A stretch of 64,000 bases of DNA from Desulforamulus ferrireducens (GCF_002005145.1 NZ_CP019698.1:744001-808000), one strand, 5' to 3'; shown: positions 34,858 to 44,534, counted from the first letter of the stretch. Notes: generated from the letters alone by a model not told the origin. Numbers and translations are program-made.

Positions 34858-35705
34858 TACCTATGATTGAACAATATGCCTTTGATGCTACTCTTTATAT
34901 TTATGCCCTAGCGGCACTGGTCTTTTTATTCTATACCCTGACGGAAAGAAAAAGCCTGTTCACTGCTGCCCTGATGATGGTTGGGTTCGGCTTGCTGGTA
35001 CATTCAGTGGGTCTGGTGGGGCGCGCCATCAATACAGGAAGATTGCCCTTTACCAATATGTATGAGTTTACCATCTTTTTTGCCTGGGGAGTCATTATAG
35101 CTTACCTAATTACCCAGAGGAAACATCCCGTTCCTCTATTGGGTATTGTGGTGCTGCCAGTGGCAGTTGTTTTGATGGCGGCGGCCAGTATGATGACACC
35201 CACAGCTCGGCCTCTAATGCCAGCCTTACAAAGCTACTGGCTACAATCTCACGTAGCCACCGCGGTGCTGGCCTATGGAGCCTTCGGGGTATCCTTTGGT
35301 GTGGGGGTGCTTTACCTAATTCGTGATGCCCAACCGGTGGCCGCAGGTCCCACTGGCTCAGGTACCTCCACGGTTCTGCAGGGTATCTCCCTCCTCCCCA
35401 GTACAGAAACCCTGGATAAACTGCTGTACCGGGTGGTAGCCTTTGGTTTTATTTTTCTCACTATGGTACTAATTACCGGGGCTGTTTGGGCTGAACAGGC
35501 CTGGGGTACCTGGTGGAGTTGGGACCCCAAGGAGACCTGGGCTCTCATTACCTGGTTAGTCTATGCCTTGTTCCTGCATGGTCGCTTTACCCACGGCTGG
35601 CAGGGTAGGCGCGCCGCTTGGTTAGCCATCCTGGGTTTTGCCGCTGTTATGTTTACTCTCTTTGGTGTTACTTGGCTTATGCCGGGACTACATAGTTACA
35701 GTTAA
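34854..35705 (+). CDS. ccsA: cytochrome c biogenesis protein CcsA/ResC
   Basis: CcsA/ResC is the heme-handling partner of ResB, with the tryptophan-rich WWD motif GTWWSWDPKETWALITW (about residues 218-234). The 283-residue protein has about eight membrane segments and external histidines, including the HSVGLVGRA and HGRFTHGW regions. ATGA overlap of four bases with resB. It ends the nrf operon and is followed by a terminator. Confidence 0.94.
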   Translation: MIPMIEQYAFDATLYIYALAALVFLFYTLTERKSLFTAALMMVGFGLLVHSVGLVGRAINTGRLPFTNMYEFTIFFAWGVIIAYLITQRKHPVPLLGIVVLPVAVVLMAAASMMTPTARPLMPALQSYWLQSHVATAVLAYGAFGVSFGVGVLYLIRDAQPVAAGPTGSGTSTVLQGISLLPSTETLDKLLYRVVAFGFIFLTMVLITGAVWAEQAWGTWWSWDPKETWALITWLVYALFLHGRFTHGWQGRRAAWLAILGFAAVMFTLFGVTWLMPGLHSYS

Positions 35706-35714
35706 GTGAGCAGT

Positions 35715-35744
35715 CCGCCGATTAACGTTCTAATCGGCGGTTTT
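35715..35744 (+). terminator. Rho-independent terminator after the nrf operon
   Basis: CCGCCGATTA and TAATCGGCGG stem, six-base loop, TTTT tail. Confidence 0.9.
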
Positions 35745-35843
35745 ACGTCTCAGGCCCCAAAATAAATACTCTTAAGTAAAGAACCTTTTTGTCCCTTCCT
35801 TCATAACATATCTTAGAATTACTGCGGAAAGGAAGGGATAGAG

Positions 35844-37076
35844 ATGGCAATTTATGTTGTAAGATCAGGGGACACCTTAGCTGCCATCGCTGCTAGATAT
35901 GGTCTTACGCTGGAGCAGTTGCTGGAGCTTAACCCCCAGATTACCGATCCCAATATTATTTTAGTGGGTCAGGAGGTTACCGTGCCGGATCAGCCGGGCA
36001 CTACGGCACCCTCGCCGACAACCCCTCCCACCTCACAGGCAGCTACTAACCAGTCCGGGGCTCAGGCAGTTTTACGCGCTAACCGCAATCGTATCAACGC
36101 GGTGCTGGAAGCTGCCCGACCCTATGGGGCCTATGCCACCAAAGTAGTGGATGACTTAATTTACCTGCTGGTACTCAACGATGATGAGTTTCGGCAGGGA
36201 CAACGGGTAAGGATTCGGCTGTATAAGATTAACGTTTCTGGCCAAGAAATTAGGTTACGTTACACCACTGGCCAGCGCTTGGAAATAGTGGTGCGGGATG
36301 CCCGTAATAACGAAGTTTGGCGCTATTCCCGGGGGCGTAATTTTACCCAGGCTAGCGGCACTGTTATCATCGGTAGAAATGCCTTCGCCATTTACGAAAA
36401 CAACTGGGATCAAGAAAATAATGCCGGTCGTCAAGTACCTACTGGCAGATATACCATCAATGTCAGCAACGTAGCCAGGGGCTATAGGGATGAGATCATC
36501 AGCATTCCCATTCAGATTGTCGGGGGTGTATCACCTACCACACCGCCTAGACCAACTCCGTCGCCAACCCCAAGGCCTGGCCAATGTACCGGGCAAAATT
36601 TACTGAGTAACCCTAGCTTTGAAAACTGGTCATCATCTTCCCGACCCAGAAACTGGAGTGCCACCAATGTGGTGCGTACTGACGAGGCCTACTCCGGTAG
36701 TTATGCCGCTTTGCTGGGCAGTACACCAAACCGCAATGCCACCCTTTCCCAGGAGATACCTATTCTGGCGGGCAGCAACAACAGAGTAAGTTTCCGGGTA
36801 GCTGAAAATGTAGAGCGGGGTCGGCAGGGTAATTTTGAGTTTGGCGTGCAGGTGCTTTTCCGCAACCGTTCCGGTACCGTGGTCGGCGTAGCTCCCCAGG
36901 GTCCCTTTTCACCGGCACTGCTGGAAGATGAACGATATGAGCTATTTTCCTTTACCACCGGCGATGTCCCCAGAACCGCTGAAACTGCAGAACTAATGTT
37001 CACCTTTAATCCTTCATCCGGCAACAGAAGCAGGGTAAAAATTGATTTTGTTGAATTCCGTTGTCTCAGTAGATAA
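35844..37076 (+). CDS. LysM and BsuPI-domain protein with C-terminal jelly-roll-like module
   Basis: A 410-residue modular protein. LysM is at residues 2-47 (YVVRSGDTLAAIAARYGLTLEQL), and a T/P/S linker follows. A BsuPI-like beta-sandwich (about 105-225) has LRYTTGQRLEIVVRDARNNEVWRYS and RQVPTGRYTINVSNV; BsuPI is the fold of the B. subtilis intracellular proteinase inhibitor. After a second P/T-rich linker comes a domain of carbohydrate-binding type (about 250-408, NLLSNPSFENW). There is no signal peptide, a pattern seen in spore-coat LysM proteins. It stands alone between terminators. Confidence 0.75.
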   Translation: MAIYVVRSGDTLAAIAARYGLTLEQLLELNPQITDPNIILVGQEVTVPDQPGTTAPSPTTPPTSQAATNQSGAQAVLRANRNRINAVLEAARPYGAYATKVVDDLIYLLVLNDDEFRQGQRVRIRLYKINVSGQEIRLRYTTGQRLEIVVRDARNNEVWRYSRGRNFTQASGTVIIGRNAFAIYENNWDQENNAGRQVPTGRYTINVSNVARGYRDEIISIPIQIVGGVSPTTPPRPTPSPTPRPGQCTGQNLLSNPSFENWSSSSRPRNWSATNVVRTDEAYSGSYAALLGSTPNRNATLSQEIPILAGSNNRVSFRVAENVERGRQGNFEFGVQVLFRNRSGTVVGVAPQGPFSPALLEDERYELFSFTTGDVPRTAETAELMFTFNPSSGNRSRVKIDFVEFRCLSR

Positions 37077-37081
37077 TAGAT

Positions 37082-37110
37082 AAACTCCCCGAGTTTTTCG
37101 GGGAGTTTAT
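37082..37110 (+). terminator. Rho-independent terminator after the LysM gene
   Basis: AAACTCCCCGA and TCGGGGAGTTT form a perfect 11-base stem; a short T-rich stretch follows. Confidence 0.8.
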
Positions 37111-37253
37111 CTTTGTACGTTTCAGAAAATATAAGCCTTTCCATATTTCCATAGATGAAAGTAAAAGAAAAACTTGGCTTCTGCCTGTGTCCCAAGGACT
37201 TGGGCGTAAACCAAGTTGTTTCTAATCTTAGTAAATCAGCAGCTTAAAAACAA

Positions 37254-37478
37254 TTAATGCCTACAGGCACTGCAATTACTGGAAGTACAGCCGGTACAAC
37301 TGTCCCCCCGGCTACCGGCCAGCGCGCCGGGGTTGTCTACCCGGAAACTCGACATCACCCTTTTGGGAGCCGCAGCCTGACAGGAAGGACAAGCTAAATT
37401 CTCACCAGTTTCCCCCAGGGAACACAGTTTAGCAAATTTGTGCTGACATTTAACACAGCGGAACTCGTATATTGGCAT
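37254..37478 (-). CDS. FmdB-type zinc ribbon protein
   Basis: A 74-residue protein of the FmdB/CxxC_CxxC_SSSS family: MPIYEFRCVKCQHKF, then CPSC (about residue 33) and a C-terminal tail unusually rich in cysteine (CTGCTSSNCSACRH). The extra cysteines may bind metal. The start with GGAGGTG 6 bases upstream is at 37478, not the upstream in-frame ATG. The function of the family is not established; it often lies near C1- or metal-related genes. Confidence 0.85.
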   Translation of the reverse strand: MPIYEFRCVKCQHKFAKLCSLGETGENLACPSCQAAAPKRVMSSFRVDNPGALAGSRGDSCTGCTSSNCSACRH

Positions 37479-37917
37479 GGAAAACACCTCCGTTTTATTA
37501 CATTTATGTCATAACTATCATAGCACCAAATTAATAGTAAATACAAAACTTATCACATATCAGAGTGCAATTATGTTTATTCTTATTTTTTTATGATATG
37601 GTCCCATAAACTATTAGTACAAATTGCCGTCTACAGTAGAAAGTACATTCGTTTATTTATATTAAAAAAATGTTTGACTGGCATTTCAACCCTTAAATTG
37701 GCTTTTTAAGAAAAATATATAGAAACTTATCCAATATATAGAAATATAAATCAAAGGAAATTTAAGGATTGATAGCGAATCTTCCAGCAAAAAGAACTGG
37801 AGGTATAGATTATGCACAAAAATCCCAGTTTTATGGTGCAAATAATGGTATTGTTTGATAAAAAGTCCCGACAGCTTTGTTGGAGCTTAATCTAAAAGGA
37901 GCATGTGCCTAAGAATG
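37479..37917. other. AT-rich intergenic region at the edge of an accessory patch
   Basis: About 440 bases, clearly richer in A and T than the flanks. It holds a weak 27-codon open frame at 37812-37895 with a GGAGGT site, and CCAG/CTGG inverted repeats around 37785. I see no tRNA, riboswitch or complete promoter. Confidence 0.5.
37812..37895 (+). CDS. possible 27-residue peptide or gene remnant
   Basis: ATG with CTGGAGGT 9 bases upstream opens a 27-codon frame in the AT-rich gap. The good ribosome binding site is the only support. It may be the truncated start of a lost mobile-element gene. No family is recognised. Confidence 0.2.
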   Translation: MHKNPSFMVQIMVLFDKKSRQLCWSLI

Positions 37918-38217
37918 CTAGTTCCAGATGTGAATTAGTCTACTAATAACTAATAGTATACCTATACAACCAACTAACCTATAGTGAGGGTAATAAGGTT
38001 GATTTTGTCTGTTAGGTAGAATATTAGAGAAATACTGAGGTGCAATTAAGCATTGTAACCAGATTAACCCTATCGCAGAATATGCAATGGTTTGATGAAT
38101 CGTGACACCAAACATTGGATGGTCATGATAGCTTATCGCTATATTACTTAGAGAAACTATCACCAGTACAAGGCTCAATAAGCGAAAAAGGAATAATCTG
38201 TTTTCATTAAGTTTCAT
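37918..38217 (-). CDS. small membrane protein of unknown function (99 residues)
   Basis: A 99-residue protein with three predicted membrane segments (about 9-27, 38-58, 79-96). HDHP and HQTI between the first two resemble heme- or metal-handling loops, as in small cytochrome-b561-like domains, but this is only suggestive. AAGGAGAAT precedes the ATG. It belongs to the AT-rich patch and has no obvious partner. Confidence 0.6.
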   Translation of the reverse strand: MKLNENRLFLFRLLSLVLVIVSLSNIAISYHDHPMFGVTIHQTIAYSAIGLIWLQCLIAPQYFSNILPNRQNQPYYPHYRLVGCIGILLVISRLIHIWN

Positions 38218-38417
38218 TATATTCTCCTTAATATTCTAGATAATTATTCTACCAAGGTAATCAATGTTCTATCGGGTGACTGTAAAGAGGTACATGGATT
38301 TCTTTAAATAACTCCATTTTACAACTTTACTATTAACTATTCTCAATTGATTTTGGTGAATAAGTAAGATCTATTTGTATCTTATAGAGCCAGGCTATAT
38401 AAAAGGAGGTTAATTTT

Positions 38418-39833
38418 TTGAAAAAATATTTATTTATTATTTTAGCAGTACAGTTGGTGTTATTTTCCTTTTCATCGGTGGTATTTGCAAACACAGATGA
38501 TGTTTCAAAAGAAGTTATTAAAAAAATTACTAGTGAGTATAATATTGATTTAAATGAATGGATTCAATTTGATATTGCAGACATTCCAGAAGTAGTTAAG
38601 GGAAATTTCCCTGGAATAAATAAAAATATTGGCCAAAGAGTTGTTAGAAAATATTATGCCGGAGGTATTCAAGAAAAATATCATAAGAACGGTGACTATA
38701 AGCCTTTATTTTTAGTTCACAAGGACTTAGGTAAAGCTGTAATCGGATTTTTACACTCAAACGACAAAACCTCTCTTGTCGAAATTGAACTTTCCGAGGA
38801 TGAGGTTGCCCCTGCCACATATGCAGACTCAGGGGATGATTCCTTATTAATATTAAAAATGCCAGTGCCAAAGGCATATAGTGAACTTGACTTTTCCCAA
38901 AATACTGATTTTAAGACGACTGTAAATGGATCAAGTTACTTTTTTCGAGGTGAACCATTTGTATCATCAGATAACCTGACATTCATACCGGTAAGGGATT
39001 TCTCAGAAGTCTTTGGTATAAAGGTAGAATATCATAATGATCAAAGCATTAAACTTATGGGCGATAATTTGACGGTTATTATTTCTCCAACAAAAAGTTT
39101 GTACGATAAAGGTGTGGTTGTATATAAAAATGGAGAGTATACCTTTTATAATGGATACGACTACCCGGAATATCTTTATGTTTTGGTAAATGACCTGAGC
39201 TATCTCCCACTAAGGTTTATTCTAGAAACTTTCGGTATGAATGTTGAATATGACAATATGAACAAAAGCATTACCATAAGGGGTAACAGAATTACTAATA
39301 AACAAAATGAAAACCTGTTTTCAGCCGACCAAAAAAGACTTATTGAGGCGGCTGTTGCTTATGAAGGGGTAAGTCAGGTTAAAGTGTCCGGCAATCACCA
39401 GGCTATGGTGACAGAGCCTGTCCATTTTGATGCGGAAATCACAAGAAGTGGGACTTCAGAAACAATAAAGGCCCAGGAGAGCACCGGTGATCAATATATT
39501 GCAAGCCGAACTTGTGAATCAAATAAGGAAGTTATTAAAATATTACCAAATGGTACTTTAGAATATGTAAACTTATTTTATCTGGCGGGTCAACACCCCT
39601 ACTTCTATCTAGGGATACTTGAATTAGACGGTATTAATAAGTATAAGAAAATGGATATAAAAAAAGTTAGTGAGTCGGAAGACTTAGTAGAGTATTTTAT
39701 AAAAATAATAGACAAATATGATTCGGGTTTTGAAATTAAATTAAACAAGAATACAAATAAAATTATGTATTACAAACAAATTGGCAGGTATTACTGGTAT
39801 CAACCCAAGGAGTTACAATCCTTTACCTATTGA
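38418..39833 (+). CDS. secreted protein with copper-amine-oxidase-N-like stalk domain
   Basis: A 471-residue exported protein with a signal peptide (MKKYLFIILAVQLVLFSFSSVVFA, cleavage after about residue 24). A central copper-amine-oxidase N-terminal-like domain (about 170-295) has the repeated LTFIPVRDFSEVFGIKVEY and LSYLPLRFILETFGMNVEY units, and an unassigned C-terminal part follows. Despite the domain name no amine oxidase catalytic residues are implied; the domain is common in clostridial surface proteins. TTG start with AAAGGAGGT. The codon use is strongly AT-rich compared with neighbours, suggesting acquisition. Confidence 0.75.
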   Translation: MKKYLFIILAVQLVLFSFSSVVFANTDDVSKEVIKKITSEYNIDLNEWIQFDIADIPEVVKGNFPGINKNIGQRVVRKYYAGGIQEKYHKNGDYKPLFLVHKDLGKAVIGFLHSNDKTSLVEIELSEDEVAPATYADSGDDSLLILKMPVPKAYSELDFSQNTDFKTTVNGSSYFFRGEPFVSSDNLTFIPVRDFSEVFGIKVEYHNDQSIKLMGDNLTVIISPTKSLYDKGVVVYKNGEYTFYNGYDYPEYLYVLVNDLSYLPLRFILETFGMNVEYDNMNKSITIRGNRITNKQNENLFSADQKRLIEAAVAYEGVSQVKVSGNHQAMVTEPVHFDAEITRSGTSETIKAQESTGDQYIASRTCESNKEVIKILPNGTLEYVNLFYLAGQHPYFYLGILELDGINKYKKMDIKKVSESEDLVEYFIKIIDKYDSGFEIKLNKNTNKIMYYKQIGRYYWYQPKELQSFTY

Positions 39834-39897
39834 TATTTATTCCCGAAACAATTGCGCTGATCTGAAATAGCCGTGATTCACGGTTCAGAGTAAATAG

Positions 39898-39935
39898 AAC
39901 GCCACTTTAAGCGAAAAGGCCTAAAGTGGCGTTTC
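39898..39935 (+). terminator. Rho-independent terminator
   Basis: AACGCCACTTTA and TAAAGTGGCGTT form a strong stem; the tail TTTCCATTT is moderate. Confidence 0.75.
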
Positions 39936-40042
39936 CATTTAATGGCGGGTTATGTCAAACCCAAAAGATTCTTGCCCCAAAATGAAGGTATTAGTCATAA
40001 TTGCAAGAAATAGTTAGTATCGATTTGAAGGGGGCGTTCAGT

Positions 40043-41611
40043 TTGTATATTCAATTTTTGGGAGCTGCGGAAACAGTAACGGGTTCTTGTTTTTTAGTTG
40101 ATACAGGTGTCACCAGAGTTATGGTGGATTGTGGTTTGTTTCAAGGTTCCAAGGAAATTAAAGAGCGTAACTACCGAAATTTTCCTATCAGTCCGGCTAG
40201 TGTGGACTATGTTTTGTTAACCCATGCCCATATTGATCACAGCGGGCTGTTACCGAAATTTATTAAGCATGGTTTCAAAGGAAAGGTTATTGCTACCTCT
40301 GCCACGGTGGATTTGTGTGAAATACTTCTGCCCGATTGCGGTCACATTCAAGAGATGGAGGTTGAGAGGAAAAACCGCAAATACCGCCGCCAGGGTCGCA
40401 AGCTAATTGAACCCATCTATACCGCCGATGACGGTGCTCATGCATTGAAGTTTTTCGAAAGGGTAGATTACAATCAAGTAATACCCGTTGGTCCCAATGT
40501 AAAGGTTTGTTTTCGGGATGCCGGACATATGTTGGGTTCTTCCATGATTGAAATGTGGATAACGGAGAATGGTCAGGAAACCAAGCTGGTTTTCTCCGGC
40601 GATATTGGCAATACCGGTCAGCCATATCTGAAGGATCCTTCCTTTATTGCCGAAGCGGACTATGTGATTATGGAATCCACCTACGGTAACCGGGAACACC
40701 AGGATTTGGACAACAAGCTGGAATTATTGCAACAGGCCATTGTAGATACTTATAAAAAGGGCGGTAAATTAATTATCCCTGCCTTTGCCGCCGGACGTAC
40801 CCAGGACATACTTTACAGCATTAATTTACTGAGAATGCAGAATGCTATCCCGGAAATGCCCATTTATATAGATAGTCCCATGGCCATTAATGCCACGGAA
40901 ATTTTCAAGAGAAATTGCCATCTCTACGATACCGAAACCAAGGAATTAATCGCCCATGGCTGCCACCCACTGGAGATGTCCAACATTAGAACCACCCGTA
41001 CCATGGAAGAATCCAGAGAACTGAACTTTTTACATGGCCGGGCCATTATTATCTCAGCCAGTGGCATGTGTGATGCAGGCCGGATTAAACACCATCTGCG
41101 GCATAATTTGTGGCGCCCGGAAGCCACCATCCTCTTTGTGGGCTACCAGGCGGAAGGCACCCTGGGTCGCCGCATTCTTTCCGGGGAAAAGACTGTCCGT
41201 ATCCACGGGGAAGAAGTGGTGGTAAGAGCGGAAATCCGCCGCATTGATGGCTATTCCGCCCACGCTGATCAACCGGCTCTCCTTAATTGGGTCAAACAGT
41301 TTAGCAGTAGATTAAAGCAGGTTTTTGTGGTGCACGGGGAAGCTCAGGCCGCTGCCAATCTGGAAAGCTTAATCAAGGCAGAAGGCATACCAGCTCATGT
41401 TCCTTACTGGTTGGAGAAATTTGAACTGGCTACAGCCACCAAGCAGGCTGTTCCTGAGGTGCTTTTGGCAACCTGGCAGAATATCCAGAGGAGAATGCAA
41501 GCGGCCTTGCAGGGTGAGTTGTCACCTACCAAGTATTCTGTACTGCTGCGGCAATTGGCTGAGCTGGAAGCTCAGATGAACGAGATGCTGCCTGAAGAAA
41601 AGGCAATGTAA
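40043..41611 (+). CDS. MBL-fold/beta-CASP RNA-processing nuclease-like protein
   Basis: A 522-residue metallo-beta-lactamase fold protein with beta-CASP and RMMBL domains, of the type acting as ribonuclease on RNA. It shows LTHAHIDHSG (about residue 60, HxHxDH), GHMLGSSMIE, SGDIGN, PAFAAGRTQDILY, the beta-CASP block ASGMCDAGRIKHHL and the C-terminal VVRAEIRRIDGYSAHADQ and FVVHGE motifs. TTG 40043 with GAAGGGGG is preferred; an in-frame TTG at 40001 is also possible. It is the first gene before the pgeF-phoPR run. Confidence 0.88.
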   Translation: MYIQFLGAAETVTGSCFLVDTGVTRVMVDCGLFQGSKEIKERNYRNFPISPASVDYVLLTHAHIDHSGLLPKFIKHGFKGKVIATSATVDLCEILLPDCGHIQEMEVERKNRKYRRQGRKLIEPIYTADDGAHALKFFERVDYNQVIPVGPNVKVCFRDAGHMLGSSMIEMWITENGQETKLVFSGDIGNTGQPYLKDPSFIAEADYVIMESTYGNREHQDLDNKLELLQQAIVDTYKKGGKLIIPAFAAGRTQDILYSINLLRMQNAIPEMPIYIDSPMAINATEIFKRNCHLYDTETKELIAHGCHPLEMSNIRTTRTMEESRELNFLHGRAIIISASGMCDAGRIKHHLRHNLWRPEATILFVGYQAEGTLGRRILSGEKTVRIHGEEVVVRAEIRRIDGYSAHADQPALLNWVKQFSSRLKQVFVVHGEAQAAANLESLIKAEGIPAHVPYWLEKFELATATKQAVPEVLLATWQNIQRRMQAALQGELSPTKYSVLLRQLAELEAQMNEMLPEEKAM

Positions 41612-41635
41612 GGATAAAAGGATGGGGGGACCCGG

Positions 41636-42469
41636 ATGAAGGGTATCACAGTGGAGCGGCGAGGCCAACTACAGTATATTCAATTTAACTCCTTTAAACA
41701 GACGGGTAAAGTAAGCCATGGTTTTACCACCAGGTTGGGCGGGGTTAGCTGTGCTCCCTATGATGGCCTCAATATGGCTCTGCATGTGGGAGATGATCCG
41801 GCCAAGGTAAGAAAGAACCGTCAGTTAATTTGTGCTGCCCTTGGTATGAAGGCCGAGGACTTAGTGGCCGGTGAACAAGTACATGGCAGTGAAGTGGCAG
41901 TGGTCAGAGAGGAACACAGGGGACGTGGTGCTTTGCAGTACGACACAGCCCTGCCTGCTACCGATGCACTGATTACCAATGTACCCGGCATTCCCCTCTC
42001 CAGTTACTATGCGGATTGTGTACCCATACTGCTCTTTGACCCGGTAAAAACCTGCGTGGGTTTAGCCCACGCAGGTTGGCGGGGTACCGTGCAAGAGATT
42101 GCCGGCAAAACAGTGGCCCGCATGGCTGAAGTATACGGCTCTCAGCCGGCTGACATTTTAGCGGGCATTGGGCCCTCCATTGGACCTTGCTGCTACCAAG
42201 TGGATTTACCTGTCCAACAGGCCTTTGCCAAGACCTTTAGTTACTGGCAGGAGTTACTTAAACCAGCGGGTGAGAATCGTTGGATGCTAGATTTGTGGGA
42301 AGCCAACCGAAAAATTTTGTTGACAGCCGGTATTCAAGCCAGCCATATTACGGTAGCCAAGATTTGTACCTGTTGCCACAACAAAGAACTGTTTTCTTAC
42401 CGGGCCGATCAGGGTAAGACCGGTAGAATGGCCTCACTAATTATGATCTACCCAGAGGGGGGAGTTTAG
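41636..42469 (+). CDS. pgeF: peptidoglycan editing factor PgeF (laccase-domain, YlmD/YfiH)
   Basis: PgeF/YfiH is a copper/zinc multi-histidine protein; E. coli PgeF removes wrongly incorporated serine from UDP-MurNAc-peptides. The 277-residue protein carries HGFTTRLGGVS, GEQVHGSEV (about residue 83), YYADCVPIL and the GLAHAGWRGTV site. In B. subtilis the homologue ylmD lies between ylmC and ylmE; here ylmE is 4.7 kb further on. GGGGGGAC site before the ATG. The stop overlaps the phoP start (TAGTG). Confidence 0.9.
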   Translation: MKGITVERRGQLQYIQFNSFKQTGKVSHGFTTRLGGVSCAPYDGLNMALHVGDDPAKVRKNRQLICAALGMKAEDLVAGEQVHGSEVAVVREEHRGRGALQYDTALPATDALITNVPGIPLSSYYADCVPILLFDPVKTCVGLAHAGWRGTVQEIAGKTVARMAEVYGSQPADILAGIGPSIGPCCYQVDLPVQQAFAKTFSYWQELLKPAGENRWMLDLWEANRKILLTAGIQASHITVAKICTCCHNKELFSYRADQGKTGRMASLIMIYPEGGV

Positions 42470-43167
42470 TGCCGAAAATTTTGATTGTAGACGATGAACA
42501 ACCCATTCGCGAGTTGGTAAGATTTAATTTGGAAAAGGAAGGTTTCCAGGTCATTCAGGCCGCCGACGGCAATACCGCCCTGACCATGGCCAAAAATGAC
42601 ACACCTGATATTATCGTGCTGGATATCATGCTGCCAGGACTGGATGGCTTTGCCGTCTGCCGGGCCCTGCAGCAGGATAGCACCACCCGCAACATACCCA
42701 TTATCATGCTCAGTGCCCGGGGGGAAGAATTGGACAAGGTGCTGGGTCTGGAATTGGGAGCGGACGATTACATTACCAAGCCCTTTAGTCCCAGGGAACT
42801 GGTAGCCAGGGTGAAGGCCCGGTTAAGACGACACTCAGTGGAGAATCAGGTTGCCGAAGAACCTGGGAGAATTACCATTGATAAGCTGGTTATTGACCAG
42901 GAACGTTTTATGGTGTCCTATGATGGCGTTAAGCAAGATTTAACCCCCAAGGAATTTGAACTGTTGCGTTATTTGGCCAGCAACCCGGGCAAAGTATTTA
43001 CCAGGGATTTTCTCTTAGAACAAATCTGGGGCTACGATTTTCCCGGTGATTCCAGAACCGTGGACGTACATATTAGACACATTCGCCAGAAGCTGGAGCA
43101 GCTTCCCGAAGCACCGCAGCTTATCGAGACAGTGCGAGGTGTTGGTTATCGTTTTAAGGAGGTCTAA
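42469..43167 (+). CDS. phoP: PhoB/PhoP-type OmpR-family response regulator
   Basis: A 232-residue response regulator: receiver domain with the acidic pocket VDDE, phospho-acceptor aspartate in VLDIMLPGLDG (about D53), conserved lysine in YITKPFSPREL, and a C-terminal winged helix (LTPKEFELLRYLASNPGKVFTR, SRTVDVHIRHIRQKLE). The GTG start overlaps the pgeF stop, and phoR starts 5 bases after. Assignment to phosphate control rests on linkage to pstB and phoU. Confidence 0.92.
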   Translation: MPKILIVDDEQPIRELVRFNLEKEGFQVIQAADGNTALTMAKNDTPDIIVLDIMLPGLDGFAVCRALQQDSTTRNIPIIMLSARGEELDKVLGLELGADDYITKPFSPRELVARVKARLRRHSVENQVAEEPGRITIDKLVIDQERFMVSYDGVKQDLTPKEFELLRYLASNPGKVFTRDFLLEQIWGYDFPGDSRTVDVHIRHIRQKLEQLPEAPQLIETVRGVGYRFKEV

Positions 43168-43172
43168 AGAGA

Positions 43173-44534
43173 GTGCTTACAGGCATTCGTCAACGTACCC
43201 TCGGTAGTTATGCCATACTGTTTGGTATTTATGTTTTGTTAATGCTTTTTCATAATTGGGGCCTAGTTAACCTTTTAACGGTATTGCTAGGCTCTTTTTG
43301 GGCTACGGTATTGCTGGCTTGGCTGACAACCAGGCGATTAATTACCCCGGTGGAACAAATTACCTCGGCAGCCCAGGAAATGGCCGGGGGAGTATTGGAT
43401 ATGGAAATAAGGGTGCAGGGCGAACAGGAATTGGACGACCTGGCCTGGAGTATTAACTACATGGCACGGCAATTGCGCAAGAATTTATTTCTGATCACGG
43501 AGGAGCGCAACCGTGCCAGAGCTATTTTAAACAGTATGGCCGATGGTGTGATTGCCCTGGATGAGAATGGTCGAGTTATTCTAATTAACCCTGTGGTGGA
43601 GAGTATCTTTAATATCAAGGAAGAACACTGGATAGGTACTGAGTTAATTAAAGTAATTCGTAATCACGAACTGGAGCAGCTTTTTATTCGCGCTTTACAG
43701 GATATGCAGCCGATGTTAAATAACGAATTACAGATACTTACACCGGAACCCCGTCTGTTTAGGGTACAGATATCCCCCCTCAAGGGTGTTAAGCATAAGA
43801 AAATGGGTGTGGTGGGCCTGTTAACAGATGTAACAGAAAGAAGAAAGCTGGATCAAATGCGCACCGAGTTTGCTGCCAACGTCTCCCATGAACTGAGGAC
43901 CCCTTTAACCTCCATCAACGGTTTTGTGGAGACCCTCTTGGATGGTGCCATGGAACAACCGGAAATTGCCAGGAATTTTTTAGAGATTATTCACTCGGAA
44001 GGAAAAAGGCTGGCCAATTTAATTGATGACTTGTTAAAGCTCTCCCGTTTGGAGGATCGGCGCAATATCCTGCATAAGCAGCCAGTGAATTTAGCGGATG
44101 TGATCCAGAAAACGGTGAAGATGTTTGAAGGTTTAGCCCAGGACAAAAATATTGAACTAACAATAGCTATTCCGGAGGATTTGCCTTCTGTGCCGGGGGA
44201 TGCCGGGCTATTGTCCCAGGTAGTGGTTAACTTGGTGGATAATGCGCTAAAATACACCCTGCCCGGGGGAAAGGTGAACATTGCCGTCAATCCTCAGCAT
44301 GATCATGTTACTGTAGCTGTGGCCGACACAGGTATAGGTATTCCGCCGGAAAATTTATCCAGGGTTTTTGAGCGTTTCTACCGGGTGGATAAGGCCAGAA
44401 GCAGAGAAATGGGTGGTACCGGACTGGGTTTATCTATATCTAAGCATATTGTGGAAGCTCATGGGGGGAAGATAAAGGTAACCAGCAGTCCTGCAGGAAG
44501 CACCTTTACCTTTACCTTGCCTTTGGAGGTTTAA
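43173..44534 (+). CDS. phoR: PhoR-type sensor histidine kinase
   Basis: A 453-residue membrane histidine kinase: two closely spaced N-terminal membrane segments (about 12-52) with practically no external loop, HAMP (about 55-105), PAS (about 120-220), HisKA with AANVSHELRTPLTSINGF (about 235) and HATPase_c with NLVDNALKY, DTGIGIPPE and GGTGLGLSI. The lack of a sensor domain outside suggests sensing through a partner, as known for PhoR with PstSCAB-PhoU. It is paired with phoP. Confidence 0.93.
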   Translation: MLTGIRQRTLGSYAILFGIYVLLMLFHNWGLVNLLTVLLGSFWATVLLAWLTTRRLITPVEQITSAAQEMAGGVLDMEIRVQGEQELDDLAWSINYMARQLRKNLFLITEERNRARAILNSMADGVIALDENGRVILINPVVESIFNIKEEHWIGTELIKVIRNHELEQLFIRALQDMQPMLNNELQILTPEPRLFRVQISPLKGVKHKKMGVVGLLTDVTERRKLDQMRTEFAANVSHELRTPLTSINGFVETLLDGAMEQPEIARNFLEIIHSEGKRLANLIDDLLKLSRLEDRRNILHKQPVNLADVIQKTVKMFEGLAQDKNIELTIAIPEDLPSVPGDAGLLSQVVVNLVDNALKYTLPGGKVNIAVNPQHDHVTVAVADTGIGIPPENLSRVFERFYRVDKARSREMGGTGLGLSISKHIVEAHGGKIKVTSSPAGSTFTFTLPLEV

